A stretch of DNA of 64,000 bases from Cadophora sp. MPI-SDFR-AT-0126 (Eukaryota; Ascomycota; Leotiomycetes; Helotiales; Ploettnerulaceae): the NCBI GenBank assembly GCA_020747065.1, contig JAGMVK010000003.1, forward strand, positions 620,001 to 684,000, read 5' to 3'. Under the pieces are notes generated by a model. The model did no database searches. It had not been told where the DNA came from and was given only the letters and a program-made list of their open reading frames with translations. The position numbers and the translations under genes were made by a program. Below are positions 37,229 to 48,173 of the stretch, one piece after another. Position 1 is the first letter of the stretch, and every line of letters starts with the position of its first letter.

Positions 37229-40200
37229 CTATTCGTTTTCCGAGAACTCATCTTGGGTATCATACTCAGTGTCCTCGTCTTGGTAGACCATTCCGACAGT
37301 GTGTTGCTTTTTCAAGGTTTCAGCGTCTTTAGCTTCTTCCGTGGCATCATTTGTCTTGACGGTAGTAATAAGACGAGAGCGAGAGTCCCATAAGTCGGCG
37401 AGTACTTTGCCACCATCGTAGTCGGAAGGGTATCGAAACGTTAACCTAGATTTGCGGAAGAATGGAAATCCTAGGATGATTTTGACGCCAGGAGTATCCA
37501 TAATATAGAACCTCGTGTAGACAACACAATTTCCGATCGCCACAGGAATATTATCGGCGAACCCAAGGAATCGAGACCGGGTTCCAGTAATAGTTTTCAG
37601 GGCCATATTATGGCTATTAGTGATAGCTAGCTCAAGCTTCACCGCCGCTTCCAGTGTCATACAACTGACTTCGGCTCCAGTGTCTAGGGTAGCACGAACG
37701 TCGCTGATTGTTGTACGTCCAGGCATGGTGACCACTAGTTTAGGCGTTGGAGAGTGGTAAGACTGAGTACCGTCTAGGCTAGTTTCGATAGGGTTGACGC
37801 TGAATGCCTTCCCGTGACAGACGCTTGCTGAAGCGCCGTTGGCGCTAGCCTTACAGGTGCTTTGTTGGTATCGTGAGAAGGGTTGCCAGAGGTTAGCAAG
37901 AAAAGTAAGTAGAGGTAGTCCGAGAAAAGGAATAGAACTGATCAATAAGAGTGAAACAGAGCGTGAAACAAGAAACTCGACAGATTGGGCGATTTGGGCC
38001 CGCTGGCTTCGTTGGTAGGTTTCAAGCTTTCGAACACAAAGGTACCACTTTAGGCCGCTCCCTACGGTCCTCTGTTCCTTTTCTGAAAGTGGTGCCTGTC
38101 GACAGCTCTCTATCTCCAGGGTAAGCTTGTCGTGAGGAGATGTTTTCGGAAACGAAGCTTCTTCCTCTGAGTCGTAACCCCACAACTTAGCGTTTCCTTC
38201 CTCGTACTCGTCGATGTTTGTGAGAGGTGACCATAGTATAGGTCTTTGTTGGAGAATGTCGTCCGAGTCGATCAACGCCTCTAGTGACTGTACTTTGGCT
38301 TCCTCCACCTGTTGTGCCTTTCTATGCCTCTGCATCAACTGATCAATGGTTCCGGTGGAAGGGTTTACCACCTTAGGAGGGTCGATTAGCACTATCAACT
38401 CTCCTAGAGTGAGATTTCCGGGGATCTCTTTTAGGTTCAATAGCTTGTCCAGCACATTCTCGTGCCTGTAACCGTTCCGAAATAATGCTTCGTGTACGCG
38501 GGGGTTCCTCGAACTTGCCCCACGTAAGCTATGCTTCGGAATTACCGAAGGAGGGGTTTGAGTAGGCCTTAATTCTTTTGCCGTTTTACGAACAGAGGCT
38601 GATGGTATGGAAGGTTTTATAGCAGAGGGAGGTTTGCTAGGGCCAATCTTTTTAGTATTCCGTTTGAGGATCTCTGTAGGCGTTTTGCGAGATTCCTTAG
38701 GGTCATCAATGTCTATAGTGCCTGAGAAGCGAGTATCTCCCTGAGCTTCAGTAAACTGTACTCCTTCAGTGATTTCTTCAGGGAATTTCGGTCGTCCATA
38801 GGTAGCGTGTGCTTTGATCCGATCCTGGAGTTTGGCTTCCGTATTATAGGGTTGTTTCCGCGAAGCCGTGGAGCGAGCTCTAGTCTCCACCGGCTGTACT
38901 TGGAATTCCTCAGTGTCTGAGTCTCCCTCAGTGTGCGTATAGAGGCTTTGAATTCTTGCTAGGGTATCCCCACTGTGAACTTGGGCGAGGATATCTGAGG
39001 TGTCAACCGGTCCTAAGTCGAGTTCAACTTCCAAGCTGTCTATGGAGTTGTCGTAGGTCGGCTCTCGCGCTAGTGCGGCCTGTACCTGTGAGTCGAGAAA
39101 ATCCTTTTCCGCTTGAGCTCTCCTTGCTGGATCAGGACTGTGTACAGTGTTAAGTACTTTCTTTAGCACCTCTTGTCTCCGGGGAATATCGCTGTTAGGG
39201 AACATTACAGGGTACTTCGACTTCCCCTCTTCCCAAGGGCCAATACAAATGTAGTTGTTATCATCGGCTTCGTGAATTATCCCTAAACCGATAAATTTCT
39301 TGTAGTCGTGGCACTGATTCATATATTGGTGGAAAGCTTGAGGTCTCATTCCCGGAAGGCGCTTGTTGTGGCACCATTTGCACCCCTTTTCGTTGTTGCC
39401 GTAGTGACCGGCGCTACGATTATAGCGGCTAGACCTGCTAGTGGGCTGACTCTCGCCCCACTGAATTAGGGCCTCCTCAGTGGCATGCTCAGTGTACCGA
39501 ATCGAGTTGATCTCAAACGTCAACTGAGAGTCAGAGATTCGCTCAACTATTCCCTGAAGGATCTGGAGGTCCCCCAGCCCTTTGGTAATAACGTCGAGGT
39601 CGTGGTCCGATACTTGAGTGGTATTATTCTTGATCTTCTGAATGGTCGGAATTAAGTCTTCGCTGACCGGAGCGGCAACCCGATTCAAGGAGCTAGGCCT
39701 CGTAGTCTTAGAATCGTCTTGGAAGGCTCGTCGTATCTGAGTAGCGGGAGCGTTATCTCGGTAGGTGGTAAAGTCGGCCTGAAATCTGGTAGTATCACCT
39801 GCCCGAATTGTTGGTAGTACTGGCTTAGTGAAGTGATTGATATTTGAATACCCCGCGGAATCGTTGCCAATGCTCTGCTCCTTGACTAGCGTATCAATGT
39901 CCTTGGCAAGAGAGATCCTGGTCTCCACCGCTTTGAATACTTTGGAGAACGGGGCTAGGTTGTCAGTATTAAACTGGCCCCCGCCCTGTTGAACCGATAC
40001 CTCCATAGCTTTCTTTTTGAGGTGTACCGGAAGTGCAAATAGGAATCGAAGTACGATTTGCCTATCGGTAAGATCGCCCTTGTTTTTGCAATTGATGGCG
40101 ACTTCCTTGAACGCCCTGCAGAATCGATGGACTTCCGTCGGGTCGGAGTCCGTTGCCTGAAGAAGTCGAAAGTCGTGAATAAGAGTATCAAGGTAGCCGA

Positions 40201-40747
40201 CAGTGTGTAGGCGGTGATGCGAATCGAGACTCTGATACTCCTTTTGAATTGCAGCACTGAACTCCTTGAAGGTGCCGGAGGCGTACCCCGGGAGCCTCTC
40301 GAGATTCCATGCTACAGAAGGTTCAGCGTACTCAATGACCCACTGCTTCATTTCATCCTCTGAAACAACCCTTCGACTCCTGAATAGGCGAACGAGGCTC
40401 TTGAGATATTGAGTAGCTTCTCGCCCGTCGAAGTACAAAGCCCCGATACTGCGAGCTAGTGGCATAGGTTGCTGAACGTTGATCCACTGCTCAGTGTCTT
40501 GGAGGTGGCCTTTGTCTCCTGCTTCAGAAGGGGTCTTAGCTCCTTCGGATAGCCCTAGGCTGCTCGAAGTAACACTGGCTTTGCCCCCATCTTCCGAGAC
40601 GTTAGGCTTTGACAAGCCTGTATCAGCGGTCGGTCCTGCCTGTAAGGTGTCCACTGAAGCGCCTAAGGGAGTTCCGGCTTTAGGGCTACCAGAGCCTGTT
40701 GCCTTCTTCTCTTTAGGGCTAGCATTTCCAGTGTTATTTGCCGGCAT
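37229..40747 (-). CDS. Element C Gag with C-terminal aspartic protease
   Basis: 1172 residues. The first 95 are Ser/Gly/Lys-rich. The capsid-like gag core is at about 96-290 (GALYFDGREATQYL, then YRKEYQSL-type helices and LRFLFALP). A Cys/His cluster (C456, C459, H473, C479) may be a divergent nucleic-acid-binding knuckle, since its spacing is not the classical CCHC. Residues 500-915 are acidic, low-complexity. A strongly hydrophobic segment at about 930-951 could span or touch a membrane. The retroviral-type protease starts with LDTGAEVS at 1021-1028 and has the second motif IILGFPFF near 1090. The protease is therefore fused to Gag, not Pol. Long for a Gag. No stops or frameshifts. Confidence 0.9.
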   Translation of the reverse strand: MPANNTGNASPKEKKATGSGSPKAGTPLGASVDTLQAGPTADTGLSKPNVSEDGGKASVTSSSLGLSEGAKTPSEAGDKGHLQDTEQWINVQQPMPLARSIGALYFDGREATQYLKSLVRLFRSRRVVSEDEMKQWVIEYAEPSVAWNLERLPGYASGTFKEFSAAIQKEYQSLDSHHRLHTVGYLDTLIHDFRLLQATDSDPTEVHRFCRAFKEVAINCKNKGDLTDRQIVLRFLFALPVHLKKKAMEVSVQQGGGQFNTDNLAPFSKVFKAVETRISLAKDIDTLVKEQSIGNDSAGYSNINHFTKPVLPTIRAGDTTRFQADFTTYRDNAPATQIRRAFQDDSKTTRPSSLNRVAAPVSEDLIPTIQKIKNNTTQVSDHDLDVITKGLGDLQILQGIVERISDSQLTFEINSIRYTEHATEEALIQWGESQPTSRSSRYNRSAGHYGNNEKGCKWCHNKRLPGMRPQAFHQYMNQCHDYKKFIGLGIIHEADDNNYICIGPWEEGKSKYPVMFPNSDIPRRQEVLKKVLNTVHSPDPARRAQAEKDFLDSQVQAALAREPTYDNSIDSLEVELDLGPVDTSDILAQVHSGDTLARIQSLYTHTEGDSDTEEFQVQPVETRARSTASRKQPYNTEAKLQDRIKAHATYGRPKFPEEITEGVQFTEAQGDTRFSGTIDIDDPKESRKTPTEILKRNTKKIGPSKPPSAIKPSIPSASVRKTAKELRPTQTPPSVIPKHSLRGASSRNPRVHEALFRNGYRHENVLDKLLNLKEIPGNLTLGELIVLIDPPKVVNPSTGTIDQLMQRHRKAQQVEEAKVQSLEALIDSDDILQQRPILWSPLTNIDEYEEGNAKLWGYDSEEEASFPKTSPHDKLTLEIESCRQAPLSEKEQRTVGSGLKWYLCVRKLETYQRSQRAQIAQSVEFLVSRSVSLLLISSIPFLGLPLLTFLANLWQPFSRYQQSTCKASANGASASVCHGKAFSVNPIETSLDGTQSYHSPTPKLVVTMPGRTTISDVRATLDTGAEVSCMTLEAAVKLELAITNSHNMALKTITGTRSRFLGFADNIPVAIGNCVVYTRFYIMDTPGVKIILGFPFFRKSRLTFRYPSDYDGGKVLADLWDSRSRLITTVKTNDATEEAKDAETLKKQHTVGMVYQDEDTEYDTQDEFSENE

Positions 40748-41624
40748 AGTGTTGGGTTTACTGGCTAGCGTTGTTGTGTGAGGTTCGTACGTATGAAATA
40801 GAGTATAACAGTAATTCCAGAAGGTAAAGAAATGTGAGTGTTCCGTAGAATAGAAGAAAACAGTGGCAAAGGTAACTATAAAAGACTTGATCCTCCTAGA
40901 CAGCGCTTAGGTAGACTTTCCCTAGGTGTGCCAGCCCCTAGACAAAGCTCCCTGAGAACCCCCTAGGTAGAATTCCTTTGACTATCTCTTTTGAAACGAG
41001 TGAAGACTTGGTATAGAAAAGACAAAGGAAATATAGTTTGTAAACGAGCGTCTGAAACAGAAGATCAAATCAACTAAAACAAAACTTGTAACGACAGGAC
41101 ACTGAGACAGAAATTTCCGTCCCAGCACGCAAAAACCCGAGGGTTCCAAGCCGAAAACAGTAAAGCAAAGATAAACGCTCTGACACTCAAGCATTTCAGG
41201 CTTAAGATACCCGTACGATTCCGTCCCTCCTGATACTCGTAGGCTTTCAGGCTCTAGCAAGGAGCTGATTGATTTCCGTCGGAGCCGGTAGTTTCCTCGT
41301 CTTAGGTGAGTCTCAGGTCCTCAAAGAGGCGTTGAATAAAACAGATGGCGGAGGTAAAGTTCCCGTAAGAAGAGGTAGTATTTTTCCGGTACTTCGAGAT
41401 TCCCCCCTCTCACAGGGTAAGTCTGTTGTTCTGGTACAACCTCTCGATATCGCAGCTGCCGCCGCCGCGTCTATTGTTGTGTCGAGGCCTACAAGAGGGC
41501 CAACTGAATAGTTCCTGTAGTTGCACATTTGGCGTCTCCAAACCTTAAGAATTCTGAATTAGCATAAGGGACACTCTATTATACTTACCTAAACACCCTA
41601 TATACTCTGAACATTCCCTGCGTA
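40748..41624 (-). other. Element C 5' leader
   Basis: About 0.9 kb between the primer-binding site and the gag ATG. There is no frame over about 90 codons. It should hold the packaging and translation signals of the genomic RNA, but none can be recognised by eye. Confidence 0.45.
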
Positions 41625-41632
41625 GGTCACCA
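41625..41632 (-). other. Element C candidate primer-binding site
   Basis: Seven nt inside the 5' LTR the sense strand reads TGGTGACC, the complement of a tRNA 3' end GGTCACCA. The match may extend into CTACGCAGGG. I cannot name the tRNA from memory with confidence; a tRNA set of the host would settle it. Confidence 0.5.
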
Positions 41633-41639
41633 AAATACA

Positions 41640-41915
41640 TGTGGAGGGGAGGACCCCAATCCCCCACACGACAAGAGGGTAGCAAATGCAAGGTACATAA
41701 GGTGTAAGGTTCAAGAAATAACAGATAGACGAAATCAAAAGATATCACATATCCAAAGAGTACGAATTGTCAATTAGAGAAAGAAGTGTAAATCCTATCA
41801 GAAGGAAAAGTGCTATTGTTCATTGCAAGATCTCTCAAAGAAGGTCTCAACTTAAGTACAATGCGGAGTGCATGAGTCAGGTGACAAAAGTTTTACCGAG
41901 CCAATCCCCACCACA
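41640..41915 (-). repeat. Element C 5' LTR
   Basis: 276 bp, identical to 29952-30227. It carries the element's promoter by position. The flanking ATAG at 41916-41919 is the second half of the target-site duplication. Confidence 0.95.
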
Positions 41916-43030
41916 ATAGGAAGTAGTACTTAGTTATAGCTAGGGATAATCTTTTAGAATAGGTTAAGGCCAGGGCTTTAGTTAACGCGACTTTTATAGT
42001 AGTAGTAGATTTTATTTAGAAGGATATTATTTATAAATATAGGATTTTTAAAAAGCTTATTATAAATAGAGGGCTTAAGAATAAGAAGTAGGTCAAGTAC
42101 CTTACTAAAAAGTATAGGATTAAAAGAGTTATAGTCTTAGCTTATTATACGCTTACTAATAGTATAGTTAAAAAAAACTATAAATTTATAATTAATAAAC
42201 TTATTAAGATAATAAAAAAAGGATTAAGTAATTAGGTAAGGAATCTATATCTAGCTCTATTAACTAACTACTATACTATTAAGACTATAACTAGTAGAAT
42301 ACTCTTTTAGATATAATATAAATTAAAGGCTATTCTATTAATAGAGCTTACTATCCTAATTTAGAGGATTATAGACTAGGAGAATATTAAATTAAAATTG
42401 GATTTACTAGTACTATAAGCTTAATAAATTTAAATTTAGAATAAGGATCTTAAAAAGGCTGCTATTAAATAAAAGAGAGTATAAGTTATATAAAAAGATA
42501 AGTTTAATATAAGTAAAAGGATTTATTTCTTTGAAATTACTATAAGTAATATTATACTATTATATAATATAAAGTAAAAAGTAGATATATTATCTAAAAT
42601 TAAACTTAGTTATAAATAACTTAAATTATATAAGGTAAATAAAGCGCTTTTAAAAAAGGGAATATTCCTCTTTACTAAATTATCTAAGATTTAGCTATAA
42701 GATATATTTTTAAGAAACTAGCTAAAAGTATTTTAAAAAAGAGACTCTATTTAGAAGCTTATTAATTCTAAGCTAGAATTAAGTAAAAGTATACTCTTAG
42801 AAAGCGCAGAGCTTATTAGGAAAATTAAGCCTGAAAATAAACTAAGCTTAAATAAAGAGAGGGAGGAAGAAGAACTTCCGGCCTTAGTTCTAGTTACTTA
42901 AGGAAAACTCTTATAAAAGGTAATTAATTTAGAAAAAGAAAGAAAAAGAATAGTAATACTAAATAGTAAGAGATTCGCGGTTATAGTTCTATAAAAGGAT
43001 TAAGTTAAGTAATAAGGGTACTAGGGGTAT
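41916..43030 (+). pseudogene. Element B integrase (3' part), decayed
   Basis: Continues the integrase frame interrupted by C. At 41935-41955 the YLVIARD stretch parallels YLVVARDDMSG in C. Further on, RIKRVIVLAYYTLTNSIVKK corresponds to C's Q-V-S-A-Y-N-P-R-A-N-G-M-A-E-R, with the catalytic Glu codon now Lys. A basic C-terminal region fades out near 42950-43030. Stops at Trp/Gln positions are frequent. Confidence 0.72.
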
Positions 43031-43389
43031 TTCACTTACTTAGTAAGTGAAATAGAAACTTAGAGAGCTAAGTAAATTAGAAGTAGGGGAGAGGGAAAGC
43101 TTAGTAACTAAGTTATAAGTATAAAGGAGGTTATAAGAAGTAATTAATTATTTTACTATAAGAGTTATTTAGATTTTATTTATATATATTTCATTTTATT
43201 TAGCTTAATTATATTAATTATATATACTTTGTACTAAGTTTTACTAATTATTTAAGATTAAGAGTTAAGATTATATTAAATATTATATTTTATACTAGAG
43301 AGTAAATATAAGAATACTAATTACTATTAAAGTACTTATTAAACTAACTATTATTATTTATAAAAACTACTACTTTATAACTTCAAGTA

Positions 43390-45000
43390 ATAGAAGTCTT
43401 AGAACTATAAGAGAGGTAAGCTAAGGGACTTTTTTTATTAGTAATTAAGTACTTAGTATTTATAGTACTAGTATTATTATTAGATTCTCTAGTAATATAT
43501 CTTATAAAAATAGTCTTAATAGCTTCCGCGCGAAAATCCTAAGCTTTTTAAAGAGTCTCCTTTATATACTTTAAGTAAAAATAAAGAGATTCCTTTGTAG
43601 TACTATTATTATTACTAGATTTAATATAAGAATAAGTCTTTTTAATATAGTAAATATATTAAAGAGTTTAATATAAAGAGTATTACTTAAGAAAACTATT
43701 AAGGTCTCTTAGAATTAAGTACTATATTAAATTATTATAGATATACTTCTAGCTATAAGTAGTAATAAGTTTCTAAATCTCTAAAGAAAGTAACTTTTAG
43801 TTAGTAATATTAGTAGCTAAACTAGTAATTAGGGAGTTTAAGGCTTTAGTAATAGAATTAGTAAGGGCTTAAGTAAGATCTTTATCTTAAATTTTAGCTT
43901 TAATTTAGGTAGTATGTAAAAAAGCAAGGGGATTAGCCTTTATTTTAGACTTAAGAGTTTTAGCGGGAGTCTTAGTAGTAGGATCCTTTACCTTAAAAGT
44001 AGAATATAGATTAATAATAGAGGTTTTCTTACGAGATTAAGTAGTAATACCTTTCTTCTTTTTATATATTAATTTATTATATTTACTATTAGATTTATTA
44101 TCTTTATTAAGGAAGGATATAAGACTATTAATTAAGGAACTATTATAATTATCTAAAGTATTATAGGAGAATCTATTATTATTAGTATTTAGGATATATT
44201 TATTAAACTTTACTTTTCCCTTACCCTTATCTTTACCGGAGGCTTAGCCCTTATACTTAAAAGTAGCTTTAAGTTTACCCTTAAATATAATAATAAACAG
44301 CTTAAGTACGGAAATAGCCTTAGATCTACCCTTCTTAAGAGTCTTAGGGGGAGTAATAGCCTTAGTAGAAGTAATTAAAGGACTAAGGGTTACTAAAATA
44401 ATAATAAAAGTAGTATAAGACTTAATATAGTATTAAAGGGAGTTTTTATTAGTAATAGTTATAAGATCACTACTTATAAAGAGTAGTCTAAAGAACTACT
44501 TCTTATAATTATTATAGTCCTTAAGAATAGTAAAATTTAAAATAAAGGAATTATACTTAGTTTTAGTATTACTAACTAGATCTTTATTATTAAATTTAAG
44601 GTAAAAGCTATTAGAGTTAAGGAAGGGGTAATTAGTAGAGATATATTTTTTATAAATCTGAAAGTAAAAAAGGAAGTTAATATATATTTTATCTATAACT
44701 TCTATCTTAATTAGGATATCCTTATTAATAATTATAACTAGAGTACTAAAAATATAATTAAATAGATAAATAGTATAATTACTATAAAAGTTAGATATAA
44801 TATTTTAAATATATATTATTTCTAAGTTAGGATTAAAGAAAGGGTAGTATTTAATATAGGTTACAGTAATAAGCTTTAGTAGCTAAACTAGCACTATAGT
44901 AGAGAGCAAGTACTAGAAGTAAGTAAAGAGTATAGAGTAAAAGGTTTAGTAAAAAATAATCTAATATAAAAGAAAAATTATTATAAAAGTTAAAAGAAAA
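43390..45000 (-). pseudogene. Antisense fossil coding tract inside element B
   Basis: On the minus strand one frame runs for about 500 codons with only scattered TAA/TAG codons, far fewer than in surrounding RIP sequence. It is Lys/Ser/Thr-rich, with readable stretches such as ISVLKLFIIIFKGKLK and PTTKTPAKTLKSKIK. It lies between B's integrase and 3' LTR, opposite to gag-pol. I recognise no family. It may be an accessory antisense gene of B or part of an older insertion. Confidence 0.4.
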
Positions 45001-45479
45001 TTAGAAGAAAATAGAAGCGGAAATAGCCTCTTATATTAAGAAAGGCGCTAGGGAAAAAGGTGAATTTAAGAGGGATAGTAAGAGAAAGGTAAAAAAAAAA
45101 GTAAATTAGTAAAAGGTTATAAGCTAAGAGGTATAAAAAAGAGGAAGTTTACTTTAATTCTATTAATTTATTTATTTATAATAGGAAATAAAATAAATAA
45201 TTCTTAAGTAAGATTAGCCTTCTCTAATGATTTAATAATTTATGTAATTTTTTTTTAAAGAATTAATTTTTTTTTAATAATAAACTTTTTAAAGTACATA
45301 TATAAGTAAAAATCCTACTAATAAATATAGATAAAAACACGAGTATAACTAAAGCAAATACACCAGTAATAATTATATTACTAAACTTCGCTAATATTAA
45401 AAACGCAATCTTATATTTAAGGGATATACTAGTGAAAAATTAATATATTACTTAGTCTTAAGTACTTAAATAGATAATA

Positions 45480-47910
45480 AAGTACTATAATAGGATCAGC
45501 GATATAATTAAATAAGTTTATAATCATATGAAAAGATTAGGAGTCTTTAAAGCGTATATAAGTAAGGCGGAGTTTAAATCTAATTAAGCTAAGATTTACC
45601 TTATTATTACTATAAACACTAAAAAGAGGAATCGCCTCTAAGAAGTATACGCTAGGATTATAAGAAATTAGCTTAATTAAGCTATATAAGATTAGTTAAT
45701 AATTAGATTAACTGAATTTATAGTAAACTATAGTAAAGCTTTAGGAAAGATATTCTTAAAGAAAGCTAAAGTATAAGTAAATATTAAAGTATAGAAAAGA
45801 ATTATAGAATTAGATAAATAAGGTATATTAAATACAAGAGAGGTTATTATAGGGAATCTAGTAAAGGCAATATAAGAAAAGATTAATAGTACTTCCTTAG
45901 AAATAATATCGGAAAGTATATAAAAAAGGATAGGAATATACCTTAAAGTAAGTAGCTTTACAAAGGAAGAATAATTTATAAGGTTACTAAGCTTACTAAG
46001 TATAAGTACTAAAATTAGTAAAGTAACTTTATTATAGAGGGAAGGTAAGCTAGAGTATTTAACTTATTTAGTAGAGAAAATTAGTAGTAAGATTACTACT
46101 ATTATTACTAATCTACTTCAAAAATCTGACTAATTAGTAAGAATAGTAGCTATAAAAGAGTTTAGTATTATTTTAGGTAAGAGAACTGAAATTAATAAGG
46201 AGGAAGTAGAAGAAGTAGGAAAAGAGATAGAGGATTATAAGAGAGAAAGAATAAGTAATACTAAGAATAGTAAATAAAAGTATAAATACTCTAAGAATAT
46301 CTTAAATAATTAGAGGTTAATTATTAAGGAAAAGAAAATACTATCCTTTATAGTAAATATATAACTTTTAGAATAGATACTAGAATATTAATAAATATAT
46401 TATTAATACTTATACTTAATAGCTAGCTATATAAGACTTTATATAAAAAAATTACTAAAGAAGCTTACTATTAAGTGCTTATAAGAGATATATAATTAGA
46501 AATTAGAAATAGAAAAGCTAAAGATAAATCTAGAGATATATAATTAGTTTTAGCTAACTAATTAGTTACTTAAGTCTTTAGATAGACTTAAGCTATATAA
46601 GTTCTAGTAATAAGAAGAGGTACTTATCTTTAAGTTTAATTAGAAACTAATCCTAAACTCCTAGGACTTATTAATATTATTATAATAGAAGTAGGATAAG
46701 TAGATTATTTATAGTCTTTTTAAATAATAATTTAACTTACTACTAGGTAATAAGATCTTAAAGAAAACTAATATGTATTAGTATTATCTTTAGGAAATTA
46801 ATAGTAAAAAAAATATTAAATAATTATATAATATATTCTTTTTAATTACTTAGTAACTTATATATTAGGACCTTGCGTATTATATGCTTTATATTGCCCT
46901 TTGCCCTAATAAAGTATAAAGGCTAATTAGCTACTCTTACTACACTAAGTATACTATTTCGGGAGATAATACTTACTTTTGTTATATTAATATCAATATT
47001 TTATAAGCTTTAGTAACTAATCGCGGGATTATAATAATTTAAAAAAGTATTTTACTAAATCAGAAGGATAAGACTAATTACACTTTTATCTATAAGAGAA
47101 TACAGTATAAGTTAAGTAAATAGTAAGAGTAAGTTAAGACTAGGGGGCAAAATACTAATTATTATATATACTAGATTACAAACTAGATTTTTATATAAGA
47201 AGATACTAAAGTACTAGGAGTAGATTAGGTTAAAATACTATATAATAAGGGAAATATATGTATTACTTTACCTAAGATCTTATATAGATCCTCCAGTCCT
47301 ATTATAATTATTTAATAAACGCTTTTACCCTAATTTATTACTATATAGAATAATAAGGAGTCTCTTAAAGTAGTGAAAGGTAGTTTATAGTAAGATCTAG
47401 CTAATATTTATAGGGATTTCACTACTTTATAAGCTATATTATTTAAGTTACTTAACTAGTATAGTACGATTCCCTTTAGGTTCACTGCTATAATAGAGGT
47501 ATTTAGTTTAGAGGCCTTGTCTAATACTCAAGTTACTTGTTATAAATAAAGTTTATTAGTAATAGTAGTATAAAGGAATATTATACTTAAAAGTAATTAA
47601 GAGACAGTATATAAGTATATTAAGGATTAGAGAAGGAAAGCACTAAGAATAGGATTAGAGGTATTTAAAATAGTATATAGGATTAAAAAAGAGGTATTTA
47701 AAGAGAAATCCTATTACTTTCTTAAGGAAAGGGCAAATATATTAAGACTACTTATACTTAAAGTAGAGGTGAATATAAATAAGCTAAGTAAGGAAGTACT
47801 TTAAAAAGTACTAAAAAAGGGTTTACTATTTATAAAGGAAGTATATAAGGATAAAATAAGGGGTGTATAATTCGATAACCTAGGGCTTAGGGTATAAGAC
47901 TAACTCTTCT
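45480..47910 (+). pseudogene. Sense fossil coding tract(s) inside element B
   Basis: The plus strand keeps long stop-poor stretches, for example about 45760-46330 (with KTEINKEEVEEVGKEIEDYK-like acidic helix) and about 47640-47900 (LRLLILKVEVNINKLSKEV). They look like decayed helical protein but match no family I know. They are divergent from the antisense tract to their left and end about 75 bp before the 3' LTR. Confidence 0.35.
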
Positions 47911-47984
47911 TTTCTTAACTTCTTTATACTATATGCAGAATTATTATAGTTAGGGAATAACTACTAAACTAAGAGGGAATATAT

Positions 47985-48168
47985 ATAGTAAGATCAAAGG
48001 CTTATTATAAGGGTTTTTGTTTTTCTATTCTAGCTATAGATAAATAAGTTAGTACTACTAGACTAGTAATTATTATCTTCTTTCTCTTACTTCTATTACC
48101 TAATTAGTCTACGCGCGAGTTATTCCCCTATTTACTATGCACTTAACGGCACTACTCTACTCCTTCAC
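47985..48168 (+). repeat. Element B 3' LTR
   Basis: About 184 bp, partner of 24330-24514. It ends ...CTCCTTCAC, followed by the ACTAT duplication. If the true end is CA at 48166-48167, the duplication would be (C/T)ACTAT. Confidence 0.8.
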
Positions 48169-48173
48169 ACTAT

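Larger units (their letters stand above)
29952..41915 (-). mobile_element. Element C: intact Ty3/gypsy LTR retrotransposon
   Basis: An 11,964-bp element on the minus strand inside B's integrase. Identical 276-bp LTRs, a 4-bp target-site duplication ATAG (29948-29951 and 41916-41919), a candidate primer-binding site, a polypurine tract, and open Gag-protease and Pol frames make it look complete. Removing C and one ATAG rejoins B's integrase codons in frame, giving an RH..YLVIARD stretch. Order in sense: LTR, 0.9-kb leader, gag-PR (40747-37229), pol RT-RNaseH-IN (37199-33345), 3.1-kb 3' region, LTR. Composition is normal, with plentiful CA and TG, in sharp contrast to both flanks. No chromodomain or envelope-like frame is visible. 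Confidence 0.93.
24330..48168 (+). mobile_element. Element B: RIP-mutated Ty3/gypsy, host of C
   Basis: Flanked by ACTAT at 24325-24329 and 48169-48173. Deleting B plus one ACTAT rejoins the copia RT frame of A exactly. Net length without C is about 11.9 kb. Layout: LTR, 0.7-kb leader, gag (from about 25256), protease (about 27110-27420), RT (about 27950-28720), RNase H (about 28900-29440), and integrase split by C. A 5-kb region with extra fossil coding tracts and the 3' LTR follow. The gag opening (APRTPGALYF) and RT/RNase H/integrase features are of the same clade as element C, but the sequences are clearly different families. If the LTR ends in canonical CA, the duplication is six bases with one transition. 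Confidence 0.82.
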
